DNA from: Puffinus mauretanicus
Taxonomy: Eukaryota; Chordata; Aves; Procellariiformes; Procellariidae
Assembly: GCA_023333565.1 (NCBI GenBank)
Contig: JAJKFH010003680.1
Span: 2,232,001 to 2,296,000 of the forward strand
Length of the DNA: 64,000 nt
Direction: 5' to 3'
Positions within the stretch are counted from its first letter, which is position 1. Each line of letters opens with the position of its first letter. Made by a program: the position numbers and the translations under genes. Below, one piece after another: positions 11,662 to 37,885 of this stretch. The notes beneath the pieces are model-generated. The model did not search any database. It was not told the origin of the DNA and was given only the letters and a program-made list of their open reading frames with translations.

Positions 11662-14600
11662 GCTGACCTGTGTTGTATTTTACTCGTTCAATCTCTGCTT
11701 TCCTCCCAATTTACATTTCTACTTAACATTGCTACAGTGCACAGACTCGTACACTGCTTATGTGCGTCACAACTTAATCTAAACCTTGAAACTCTCAGCT
11801 TGAGAAGTATCAGCTACCTCCTGCACTGTATCTACTACAATGTCAGTTGAGTCACTACATGACTCAAACGGAAAAGCATGCAGGCCTGGCAGATGTGGAT
11901 AATTCCTTCCCTACCCAACACACCTCCAGGGTCTTCTGTTGAAAAAAATCCATGTCATTAGTAACGTGCACGCAGCGTATTTTGGCCTCACTTTCGTGTG
12001 CTGCAATATCTAAAGACAAGGAAACACCATTCTCCTCTGTTTTGCCCTAATTCTGAAACTCTGACCCCACCATGCAACAGGAAAGTCCAAAACCTTTGCA
12101 GCAAGTTTGGGCTCAATGCCCTACGCAACCTTAATTCAGCTATTTTATGTGTCTGCGCTGTGATAGATTAATATTTCTCAATCAGTATTTCTCTAGGATG
12201 ACTGCTTGACTCAGTAAGAATGGAAGTGCAAACAGCTCTTCTGGAAACAGTCAAAAAAAGCTAATTTCTAAAACTCTGAAATGAACCCACAAGTCATGAG
12301 TACCTCCTGAGCAAGGTAACCGCAGAAACTACCATTAACACAGTCTGCCCTTCGAGCAGAGCTCAAAGCTGCCATCCAGCACTTAGTTTAATAGGAAGTC
12401 CACCTCACCTTATATTCCAAAAAGCCCAGGATACGTGTTTAAGGTTTAGCATGTGTGTAAGAAGCATGAAAAGACATATAAGATGCTGTACACTATGTGT
12501 GAAGAGTGGAGTGGGGATTCCTGCCCAAGAGACAACCCCGGGAGCGCCCCGCTGGCATGGGTGGGAAGCCAGAGGAAGCTTGCTGCACCCCCACAGAAAC
12601 GCCCCTCCCTTTGGGACCGTCATGGGGACCTGCCTTCCCCGACTGCTGCCAAGCTGGCGTGGATAAGGACGAGCTCTGCTGCATTTTGCCTTGCTCTGCA
12701 AGCCCAGCAGAGCCGACCTCCAACCCCAGCCCGCGGGCTGACGCGGAGCAGGGACGATCAGGACCGACTGCATGCCTAGGCACCCCTGGAGCTATGTTTC
12801 CCCTGCGGCGCGTGTTTATTTGAACCCCCCAGCTCCAAGCTGTGCTGCATCAAGAGAGGAGCTCCAGGAGACGCCCGGGAGCCTGCAGCCATCTGGCCGC
12901 CGGCCGCGGCAGAGCTCTCCCAGCAGGCCACCGCACAGACAGCATATCCTGACAGCGATGTAATTACCAACCTGGCGCGCAGAGAGCTGTTCCTCCTCGC
13001 CGTTTGACCTCCCTTTCCTCCCTTCACAGACACACGTGCCCTCCTGAAAGCTCCCCTCGGCGTGGCTGGCCAGGCCCCAGCTCCACCAGCACCCTGCCCC
13101 GCCGCCCCAGCTAAGCAAACACTGGTGGGAGTGGGAGGCCCCGGAGCCGGAGAGGGGATGTGCCTGGGAGAAGCCCCGCACTCCTCCACTCTGGCAACCA
13201 GCAGAAGGGGCAGATTAGAGCTGAATTAAGTTACCAGCATTAAATAAACATGCCTGGCCTCTTTGAACTTCTGCTTCCCTTGCACATGAGCTCATTTCAC
13301 AAGGCCTCTTTTCACTCAGCCCCAGGAAGCCATCAGTCTCGATGGAGTTAACTCTTCGCAGGGCTTCTCAGCTCCCCCAGGCATCTCACCCTGCCAGTAC
13401 CCATCGGCTCAGGGCATCCGTCAGCCTGGCTTGTGAGCAGAGCCCAGTACAGCCACGGTTAGCACCGACCTCCTGCAAGCCTCCCCAGGTCTCCCTGGTT
13501 TAAGGGGAATTCCCACCAGGAAATGGAACCTCCCCGACTCCACCGCGTGGTCCTGCAGGCTCCAGGCTGCACAGGGAAGCTTTTTTGGAGCTGAAGGAAA
13601 GGGCGATCTCTCTGCAGTGAAGCCTCCTCCAACCCTGCCAAGAGCAGCACTTTCAGGTCCTGGGACCTGCGCTCAACCTTCCTCCAAAGCAGGGCTGAGG
13701 AGTAAAGGAACAAGGGAGGAATTTAATTACAGACGAGGAAACTTCCCAGCGCTCCCTTCTTTTGATTTAATCCCACAAAGTGGAAATTGGAAAGTCTGGG
13801 GCAGGAAAGGGACGGGGTAGCCACAGAGGAAAGTAAAATACCACAAAGACAAGGCTGATCCCGACTCCACAGCATTTTTGCATGGCTCATGCAACCTCTG
13901 CCAATCCCTACTCTTACCCCAGTACTTCAAAAACATGGCAAAGAGAGCAGAAATCTGCCCGAGAGCAAGGGCTGCCTCTGCCCGGGAATGGGAGATGTGG
14001 CTTTTGGGGTTCACTATTTTTGTACATGAGCAGGAACTGCAGAGTCGCTGCCGACAGAGCCGGTGCAAGAGGGACAGCCTGTCACTGCTGCCTGCCAAGG
14101 GCGGAAGCAAATGCTTCTCAAGATGGCTCCAGGTTACCCATGATGGGGCATTATTTCTGGATGCCTTGCTCGCTCACAGGTTCAGCCCCTGGCACAGGGA
14201 GGCTGGAGAGGAACGGAGCTGCCTGCACCGGGTGCCACGGGTCAGACGAAGCTTCCCACTTCTCCTAGGAAGGCAGCTTCCACCTTGCCCCTGAAACCTT
14301 CCACCCCCAGTTTACCGCCAGGAAAGCTCCCACACAACACAAACATGTCTTTAGCCACTTGCGCAGTACCTGAGAAGCACCTTGGAGACACTGGGCAAGA
14401 GTCCCTGGCTCCAGGGCACTGCTGGAGAGGTCAGCCACTGGCTGGGAGGTCCCCAGCAGCTCTGCGGAGCCTGCAGGGTGGCAGCGGCAGGACGCAAACA
14501 AACAGCAGGAAGCGAGGGAGAGGCTGGGAACAGCAAGGCTGAATGCAGAAATCCAAGATAAAACAGCGAGAGTGCCTTTCAGTTCCCAACCATAACAGAA

Positions 14601-15566
14601 ATCATCACCCGAGGGGAGCCCACAGCTTGCCTTGCACACAGGCCATGCGAGACGACCTGAGGCAATCCACCCCGACACCAACCTTGCAGCACGTGGGACA
14701 GAAATGGCTCACATCAAGGGACAGCAGGCAAGCACCAGCCTGATGGGTTAGCAGAAGCTGACCCTGGATTTTCAAGAGGAACACTCTCATCAGAGAAATG
14801 CCTCTCCTAAGTAATCCTTCAGCTCCAGTAGAGAGGTTGCTCTCCTGCTTCTCATTTCATTGACAGGCATGTGCTGGACTTGCCAGCCAGCAAATGCCAG
14901 AGGGACGTGCATGAGGACACTGAAGCTCCCATGGTCCTAAACACAACTGCAATGCTAGCAAGCTAGAGATGCATCTGAAAATCTCAACAGCCAACGCTTG
15001 GACCTTTGCAAGGCAGCAAGTTCCCCAATACCATTCCTAACCAAAAATCACGGCTCAAGAACAAGGCAGGTACGACCTGATTCAGACCTGCTTTTTCCAT
15101 GTTCACAGCAGAGATCACAGCATAAAGCAGAGCAAGATAACTGTCAGAAGTACAAACAGGCGCAGTCCTGCAACCTAATAGATCTCATTATTCCCTTATT
15201 ATATCCACAAATAGCCCAGTCACCCTGTGAAAAAGTCCCTACGAATGTGTGTTCCAATGATACAGGAAAGACTCCAAGGAAATTCCTGAAGAGAAGCATA
15301 CCTCAGCAATGTCGTACAGCACCACCATCCCTCCAGAAAGCTATCATCCTGCCCATCTTTACGGATGACTGTTCCTTAGCACCTTGACGCCAGGCTGTTA
15401 CACTGCTAATAGGTATGACCATCTGTACCTTTACCACGCGTGAAGCAGCAGTAAGAAAGACAGACAGGGCATCCAGACGTCCTTGCTGCTAGCCTCTGCC
15501 TGTTTTTGCTGCTCTTTGAGAGCTGAGTGGAGGAGGAAGACAGCTAAGCAACAACGTGGGCCTTAC

Positions 15567-29719
<14,153 letters not shown>

Positions 29720-29768
29720 TATATCACCCGCTGCTGTCCTTATCCTGGGACTGGCTTGCTGAAGATGT
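29720..29768 (-). other. SCMH1: SCMH1 5' UTR part of exon 2
   Basis: These 49 nt lie between the inferred acceptor (ctag at 29,769-29,772, minus strand) and the proposed ATG. No in-frame stop separates the ATG from the acceptor. The exon would splice to the non-coding first exon ending at 49,996. Confidence 0.6.
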
Positions 29769-32185
29769 CTAGGACAAAAGAAATAAACATGAGAAAATTC
29801 CCCCATTCTGGAGCACACAGTCATCTGCAACATTAACTAATCACACAGCGGGGAGAAAATAGATGCTCTTTCACCCTGGGTTGCACAGAACATCTCCTAC
29901 TGAACACAGACAATTCATTTCAACCCCCCTGAAACTACAAGTCTTTCTCCAATATGTGGACAACTTCAAATTTACGGCAGCGGGAGCAGCATAAATAAGC
30001 GAGAGGAGCATATGCCAGTCTCCGTGCTAACTCTACAGTGGGTCCCGAGTGTGTGCGTGGAAGGGGGGGCTGCTCTTGCTCACTAACAAAGGGAGGCAGA
30101 GCTGAAATTTATGAAAGAAAACACATGGAAACATAACATTAACTCTGGCAAAGCAGCACCGCAATCCCCAGCTCGCCACTTGCAATTCAAATTGCTCGCA
30201 GCAGTTCTGGGTAATAAGGATGAGAAATTGGACAATGACCCAGGAAATATTTTTGCTATTAGTACTGCAACGAATGTCCAAGTTGCACTGCATTTTTTTT
30301 TCCTGGTTGGAGGAAAACTGGCTGGACTGTCCGCAGAAAGAAAAGGCATTCGCATTCTTGTTATAAGCAAACGTTACTGAAAATCAGAGCTCTTGGGAGA
30401 TGCGTGCCGGACACGTACACGGAGACCAGTGCTCCTGCTCAGCCGGTCTCGCAGGGCAGTGCCTCCTGTATGCACCAAGCCTTGCCAAGCCTTGACAGAA
30501 AATATCTGAATGAATGGCTGAGCTGCAAACAAGCCCTTAGGAAAGCTAGTAAAAGCATGTTTTGACACAACACTAACTAATGAAAGATTAATTGTGTCAA
30601 TATAACTCCATTTTGTTCACAGTGGGGCAGTCAGGCTGGAGGACATAAGAAGAAGCCGTCCCAGGACGCAACACTGAGTTTCTGCTTAAAGGGTTATTTA
30701 CAGATCCAACTTGGCAAGAACCAGGCTTTTTCCAAACCTAAGAGAAATGAAGAGTTTAATTTTCTATAAAAGTGCTACAAACTACAGCCTTTATGTGCAG
30801 TGCTTGCAACATTGAGCAATACTCAGAGAAGAAAAATACTAAAGGAATATTAAACACTAAAGGAAAAAAAAACCCAGTTTTTAATCCGAATCAAAAGGTA
30901 CACAGTAGTCTCTTATTGCCTCTCTCATAAATAGCGTGTGTGTTTGTGCATACTTGTGAAAGGAGTAAAGTTTCTTTTCCTTTCAATAGCAGAAGGTAAT
31001 CTACATGTGAAAGCTTATTTACAACTTTTAATGCTTCTTTTCATAATTTTCTTCAGTCTTTTTTAGTAAAAGCTAGCAGTCATGGTAGGAAAAGTCCCCC
31101 AGCCATAAAACCCAGGGTGAAAGGTGTTATATAAAGGCACCAGACAAGCATTCACCATCTCTGGCTCTGCACCTCTGCTGTCTGCTCGGCTCCCCCAGAC
31201 GCAGGACTTTCTGAAGTACTTAAATGCTAATCACAAATCTCGTGTGTTTGGTACGGGGCGGGTGCTCCTGTGCCACTCAGACGGCTTTTGAAAAGCTGCT
31301 TCAGCCTGAGCATTTCAGAGCCCCACCCGGCAGGGATGTGTAACCCTTCCCTGCAGAATTATTTAGAGGAAAAATTCGTGACCACGTATGAGATGCTCAG
31401 ACACGATTTGTGGAAGGCTGTGGCTCGGGACTAGAGGTGAAACTACTGCACCCTCCATCCTTGTGCAGACGGCAATGGGAGTAGCCCTAATTATTTGTAA
31501 AGCACACAGACAACTGGTGATGTCCCTCAGCCAACACTGTAGTGGGCTCCCAGCAAGATCTCATGTCGTGGAAGAGAATGAGACATTGTAAATGTTGCTT
31601 CTACTAAAAAAAAAAAAAAAGAAAAAGGTGACTCTTCCCCAAAGGAGAAGACTTAGGCTGCATGGGGACTCCCACTCTGCTGAGAGCCATGTGGGTGCCA
31701 GCCTGGGGAGAGCGCACTCCAAAATACGCTTCCAAGAAGCCACCCAAATGAGATGGCCCCAGCCTGACTCCTGCCACCCTTCGCGGTCCTCCACCACGGC
31801 TTTGCACCATCCAGCTCTCCCGTACGTTCTCACACCACAGGACAGCAACACATGGTTTTAACCTGCAAAATCATAACTCAAAAATGAAAAAAAAAAAGCA
31901 AAATAATTAGTGTGGTTCAGGGCCACATAACACCCAGAGAAGAGCCAGAGCCAAACTCCACGGTGCGCGGCTTCAGCCTGCCTGCCCTGCGGCAGCTAGC
32001 CCTGCGCAGCGCAGATGTGAGCCACCAGCCTCACTACATCCCAGGGACAGGGACCAGTCCCTGCCCGCTCTCCTTGAGCCTGGAGACATAGCCCGTATGT
32101 CCCAGCCCTCCTGAAACTGGTATAAGGTGGGCTTTACTAACACAGGGCTTGGGAACTGGTAATTCCCACTGGCGGTAATTTCATT

Positions 32186-32376
32186 CTCTAGTTGCCCAGA
32201 GATGGTGTAAAACTCCATCCTTGGAGATACTCCAAGTGTCACCAGCCACCACCCTGAGCAGCCTGATCTAACCTTGAAGTTGAGCCTGACTTCAAAGCCA
32301 GCCCAGCCCTGCACGCAGAGCTGGACCAGACAACCTCCAAAGTTCCTTCCAACCTGAAAGACCCTATGATTCTATT
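32186..32376 (+). mobile_element. CR1 LINE 3' end
   Basis: The region runs gttgcccagagatggtgtaa, actccatccttggagatact, ctggaccagacaacctccaa, ttccttccaacctgaaagac and ends ctatgattctat. This is the familiar avian CR1 3' UTR with its terminal ATTCTATGATTCT-type octamer repeat. It is 5'-truncated, as CR1 insertions usually are. Confidence 0.9.
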
Positions 32377-35300
32377 TCACCGACAACTGATGGGAAGGCA
32401 AGCGGAATCGCCCTATGGGCTTTAGCAAGCCTGAAACACCCCAGTGAAGAAGACAGACTTCAGTCTAGAGAGAAGAAAGGGAACGGCAGAACAGGCCAGC
32501 TAACAGGCACTGCAGGACAGGGAGAAATGCAGTATGGATGTATGTGGTCTTTACACTGCTCAGGGCCTGAAGACTACAAAAAAATTTTAAAAGTAATAAA
32601 TAGCAGAAGCTACAGTTTGGTATCCAAGAGGGAAAAATGGCCTATTCACACAGACAGATCTTCCTGAATGATCTCAGACACAAACAAGCCCCTGATAAGA
32701 ACTTGTTGGCTGGGTCAATGACACGAAAAAGACAATCTTAATTTTGCATCAAATAAAGCATTTGAGATTTACATAGGCTAGCACATGCTGCAATTCTCCA
32801 TCTCCAGAACCCGACGCTTGTACAAAGCTGCATACCAGAGTTTAAAACTCCCCTCTTTTTCAAAAGCTGTATTTCTCATGCTTGTGGACATCAAGATAAT
32901 CTTGCAAGCATGGACCACAGTTTTACGTGGTGTTAGTTTCCAGGATTTATACCCTGAAAGGACAGATCAACGTGCAAATTCTTTTCAGCAGAATGCTACC
33001 TTAAAATCTAAAAAGGCCAACTGATTTGCTGCCTTTTGTAGCAGATAAAGTGCCTTTCCCACAGTTTCAAACAACTTCCACTCACCGAGATATCAAAACT
33101 GCCAACGGCTCCACTGAACTGTCATGGGCTCTAGTTCCCCATCATTCCTACAAGACAGCAAAGTCAGTAGAAATACTGTGGCATATCAAAACCTGAAAGC
33201 ATAAAGACAAAATGAAAAAGTTTGCATTTAATTGCAGAAAGGCTAGGCTACCAGTTGCATTATTCATGTTCATATTTAATTCATTTAAAACATCCAAATT
33301 TAAATTTAAAGACAGCTGCAACAAACATTCCCACTTGCCACAGCAAAGCAGCGCAGAACTTGACACAATTTAGGTCCAGCTTGCAATGAGTACACAGGAC
33401 CGTAGCTGTTAAACACCTTTGATATGTGTAAGATCACATCAACTGAGTTGATATAAACTAGTTCAGCTTTTGTAAAATGAAACTATCACACAAAGAAGGA
33501 TTTAAAAGACCAGAACTGGTTAGTAATAAAAAGGAGAGAGACCACAGGAGAGGCATATAAAATAATGAATAGCATGAAGGGAGTGAATTGGGGACGCCAA
33601 ATTATGCCTTCCACAGTGCAGCAGGGCAAACCTATAATACTAAAAAAACCCAAGTATATACCAGGGGGAAGGAAATTTTGTTTCTTGGAAACTAACACAC
33701 ATGCAATTTCCTCATGGAGGATGTTATCAAGACAAGTAAACAAGTAACACTAAGAAAGGACAAAGACATTCAAAAGCAAAACAGCATTTATAACTGTATC
33801 AAAGCATGAAACGCACAGGCCATTGGTACCCACACCTCAAGCAAAAGCTGACTGAAAGGTGGGGTGCCAGCCGAATCCTGCCCACCTTATTACCGTGTTA
33901 GCTGCTGCATTTTGGCAAGGAAAAGCCGAGCACTTGCCTTCCTGCCAGTGGCTGTCGGCACCGGGTCATGGCCAGAGGCAGGACACCAGCTTGAGACACA
34001 GTTTTGTTAGCACCCCAGTGACCCCCTGCATTGGTTTACACCAAGATTTACACCTCAGATGTATTTTCCTTTTTCTTGTTCAAAAAATAAAGTCTGCACA
34101 GAGGCAGCCAGGGCCGGGAAGAGCATCCCAGGGCACCCCCAGCTCAGACTGCGGCTCTCTCCAGCAGCCACACCACACAACCCTCAGCACAAACATTGCC
34201 GAAATGCATCTTAATCTAATTAAGTTCTCCCCCCTACTGCTCTTACCAACAGGCTCTTCCAAAAGCTCATCCTTCTCATCCCTAAGGGGAAAATGATTCA
34301 ATTTACCTGTGCCAGATTGGAAGGGACCTTCAGGGTTATAGGGTAGCCTGCTCTGCAATATTCTTCCACTAAATGTTGCAACTGTAATGTCAGTAAAACA
34401 AAAAGTGAGAAAATGTGGGTGGAAGATACTGTCACAGCTATACAGACCTCATAAGATGCATGTAATCTCTTTATGTACAAAGCCTCCGCTCCTTCGGAGT
34501 GCATAATTATGAAAAGAGTTAAAGCTGAAGCTCTTAATGTTTCTTCTAGGCACTTCTTTATTCCACTAAAGGCACCACTCGCATCTGAATTATTTCCTGG
34601 GGTTGTTTGGACTTCGTATTATATGAGGAAGATTATGGTGAACCTTGGGATGGAGGCCAAGTCAGTTCACAGCGCTACCATGTTTGATTGAAAGGGTAAC
34701 TGAAGTTTTGTTGACAGCGTGCCAAGCTTCAAACCTCTTTGGACAATGCAGTTGCCAGCAGGCAAGATGTGTTCAGAAAGAAGAGGAAGAAAACTACCAA
34801 CAGCGAAGCTGAAAAATGGTTTTATTAGGTCGGATACATACCCCACAGATCAGGATCGTGAAAAAAAAAGAAAACTCTGCATATTGACAGAGTACTGTGA
34901 GAATGACGCTTCTTGGAAATCCCATGGGACAGTGACAAGAGAATCCTGATGGTTTCTCATAATGCAAAATGCCTGCATTCATTGATTTTTTTTTTCCCCA
35001 CAAAAGCATGGGTCTTGAGCACCACGACCAGTCCAGCTAGCAAAAATCCCTTCCACACAACCTCTGCTTCAACTGAGTTTTTCTTCACGGGTATCTTTCC
35101 ATCAAACACTATCAATGTTTCCAATAACAAAGAGCTATCCCTTACAAATTCCCTCGGAAAATGTGAGGGCAGCATTATCCGTTCCTGCCCGTCAAGGGTG
35201 ACAGCAGTGCTGCCATTCCAGCTTCCCAGCTGGAGGCTCAGGCCGTGCCAGGTCCTGTTTCAGCACCATTCTGGAAGCCCACACGTGCACCACGGGTTAC

Positions 35301-37160
35301 ACAGGAGCGTCCAGTTGCACCCTGACCCGATCAAAAACCAGGCACTGAGACATGATGAGCAGATGCATATAGCCACCTCAGCCTGCTCATTTAACATCTT
35401 TTTTTTGCCATTTTTAATTTCTATGGTGGAGAAAGAAAGGCACTTTCAGCCTACTTGGGAAATTAGAGGACTGCCAGCATGTGATTTGAAACACTTCTTA
35501 CCTGTTTTGGTTTTCACACCGGACTTAGCTCCTCAGATTTCTGCCTGACCTGCAGACACCATAACTTTTGCTGGTCTAAACCCACGGTTTTCCCCCTCAA
35601 AGCATGCTCTGGTGAGCCAGCCAATTGACCCCTCTTCTGGGTGGAAGACAGCTCCCAGCACCGCCCTCAGCCGCAGCCTCCTCGGAGCCAGCCACAACCC
35701 ACGCGGAGTACTAAAACGAAATGACAAACCAATGCTTACATGGGACCTGAAGGAAACTCTCAAGAGCGAGTAGCTGCAAAGTTTGAAGAGGGGAGTCAGA
35801 ATTTATCTTGACCAACAGGTTTATTTCCTTCCACCTCCCTGTCATCGTCCTCTTGGACAAGACTGGAGTTTTATTTCTCTTGTCTGTGCAAAGCCACGTT
35901 TCGGCAGCTCCGAACAAAGGCTGATGAAGCTACAGCACCTCTGAAAGCATGTCTCCTCGTTAGGTCTGGAGGGTCCTTACGTTCATACTAGGAAATTTTT
36001 CAAAGAAACACTGTAACAATGAATGTTGGTATTTCCATCTGGAGTACTGATCCCCTTGTGTGATCTGAAATGTCTGATGGCTGCAAACCATTACTCCTCT
36101 TTCTACCAGAAGGATTTTGTGTCATTTCCAACATCTCTCTCTCTCTGGAACTAATTTTATCTTTCTACCATGTAAGAAGTGGACTGATAAACTCCAGACT
36201 TCACGACTGGCTCCTCAGAAACACATTCTTGTGAAAGATGTTAAGACGCTGAGGTGTCTCGAAGATGTGATCATGAGCAACACACTTCCTTAGCCCCTGA
36301 GCCAAGTCTCAGGGGAGAGCATATTTTAAGAGAGACAAAAACATGTAAAAACTTGGATAGGCTATGTCTCTACAATGAAAATATCAACTTTATGACTTCC
36401 TTTTGAACACCTTCAGGTTGGAGGGGAGAGGAGATGGGTCAACCTCCTAGCAAATGACAGCTGGATCATCAGACACTGCCGAGTTGAGCCCAAGGGAAAG
36501 CCCATGGCTCAGGATGAGGGTGAAAACCAGGGACCACTGGAAGGAATCACTCACCACCGCGGGGGAGGCTGCAGCAGTTACCACCTCTCATGACTGTGGA
36601 GGAAGTGAAATAAAACCTTGCAGGATTCCAGCAGAGGTTTCCTTCTCTCAAAAAAAACCCAGCATGGGCCTTGGCTCAAAGCAGAAACATCTTGCCGGGT
36701 ATCACTGCGAGCAGACCGTGCTCTCCACGAAGATTCAAGAGGTTGCAATAAAAAACTACATGTTTGGCATGCTCCAGGAACAGGATACCCAGGCTGAGAG
36801 AAACGGAGTGAGGAAAGGGCTTAAAAAAAAAGCCAGGTGAAATAGTCTCGCTTGAGTCTGCTAAGAGGAAGCCCCTTAACATGTTGAATCTTCTCAGTAC
36901 AGACTTTTGTACTGATGAGCTGGGAGTTAAAGCCAGCTTACTCCATGTCTGCCATTTCTGTAGTGATGGGAGTGAGCGCTATGGCCCTTCAAATCCTCTT
37001 TAGAAAGACGGACGTTGACTGCTGTAAGAAATTCACACATTGTTGAAAAATCAGAACTGCTTTTGTTTTAAGACAGGTGTTGCTTTGCTTCTTAAAAAAG
37101 CCCCACACAACCAGAAAGAAAACAGTGCAAAACCTAAAGCCTCCCCATGCAGGGCAACAT

Positions 37161-37237
37161 AGAATCATAGAATGGTTTGGGTTGGAAGGGACCTTAAAGA
37201 TCATCTAGTTCCAACCCTGCTGCCATGGGCAGGGATA
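37161..37237 (-). mobile_element. CR1 LINE 3' terminal fragment
   Basis: The plus strand reads tagaatcatagaatggtttg, ggttggaagggaccttaaag, atcatctagttccaaccctg, which is the reverse complement of the CR1 3' end. It is about 77 bp, low in divergence and strongly 5'-truncated. This is the clearest single marker of avian origin in the window. Confidence 0.95.
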
Positions 37238-37734
37238 AACATCAAGCAGAGGATCCTGTACTGCTCCTCCCCGAGGCAGTACTGTGTTCAAGGCTTGGAG
37301 CAAAGACCTGGGCTGCCTTGCATTGCCAGGGAGACAGGGAATGGGCCACCATGAAGACTGGCTGATGTGGTGTAGACTTAAGCTAATCATACAAAATCAA
37401 TCCCCTGTGATTACAGTTGGGGTTAAGGAAGCTTCATTATGCTCCGGAATTATTTCAGCAGATCCCTTCATTGCTGGTCGTGCTGCTGAACTGACTTTCA
37501 GGCTTTGCGTCGCTGTTGTTTCCCCTTGGCTAAGCAATGCCAGTGTACCACATCGCAATGTGAATGAAGCCACCAAGACCATGGCTCACCATAAATGTTC
37601 TGAAGGAGCTTTGGGAAAAGCAGCAGGTCTCTGTTTCTGGGTGTTAAGCAGAGACATTTCTGACCCGTACCACCACAGTACCTCCAGTGGAGCTCTCCCA
37701 AACACACTGTAACAGAAACCAACACAGAGGACTG

Positions 37735-37885
37735 ACATTTTGGGCAGGTGAAGCACCTTTTACATGTAGAAAACCAAGGGACTGATGGACTTACCAAGTG
37801 CTGTACAGGAACAACATGCCAAAGCAAGGAATTGAATCTGCACGTCCTAGGCTGTGTTTCTGCCACTGAACCATCTGCGTTATAA
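37735..37885 (-). mobile_element. MIR/CORE-type tRNA-derived SINE
   Basis: On the minus strand the order is ggttcagtggcagaaacaca, a B-box-like gattcaattccttgc, then ctgtacagcacttggtaagt and catgtaaaaggtgcttcacc. This parallels tRNA-head MIR SINEs ('ggttcgaatcc... tgtgaccttgggcaagtcac... catctgtaaaatgggg'). Diverged and inactive. Confidence 0.6.

Larger units (their letters stand above)
1..15566 (-). other. SCMH1 intron after MBT2 exon (runs off the left edge)
   Basis: No SCMH1 exon downstream of MBT2 was recognised in these 15.5 kb on the minus strand, so the intron probably continues past position 1. It holds a degenerate CR1, a MIR-type SINE, a solo ERV LTR, two small duplications and a CpG-rich block near 9 kb, each listed separately. 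A GC-rich stretch at 12,500-13,200 has several open frames but nothing recognisable. The rest looks like unique intronic DNA. Confidence 0.7.

Noticed and set aside
11076..11666. Target-site duplication flanking the solo LTR
   Set aside because: The 5 bases before the TG (agtac) and after the CA (gctga) do not match, so no duplication is claimed.
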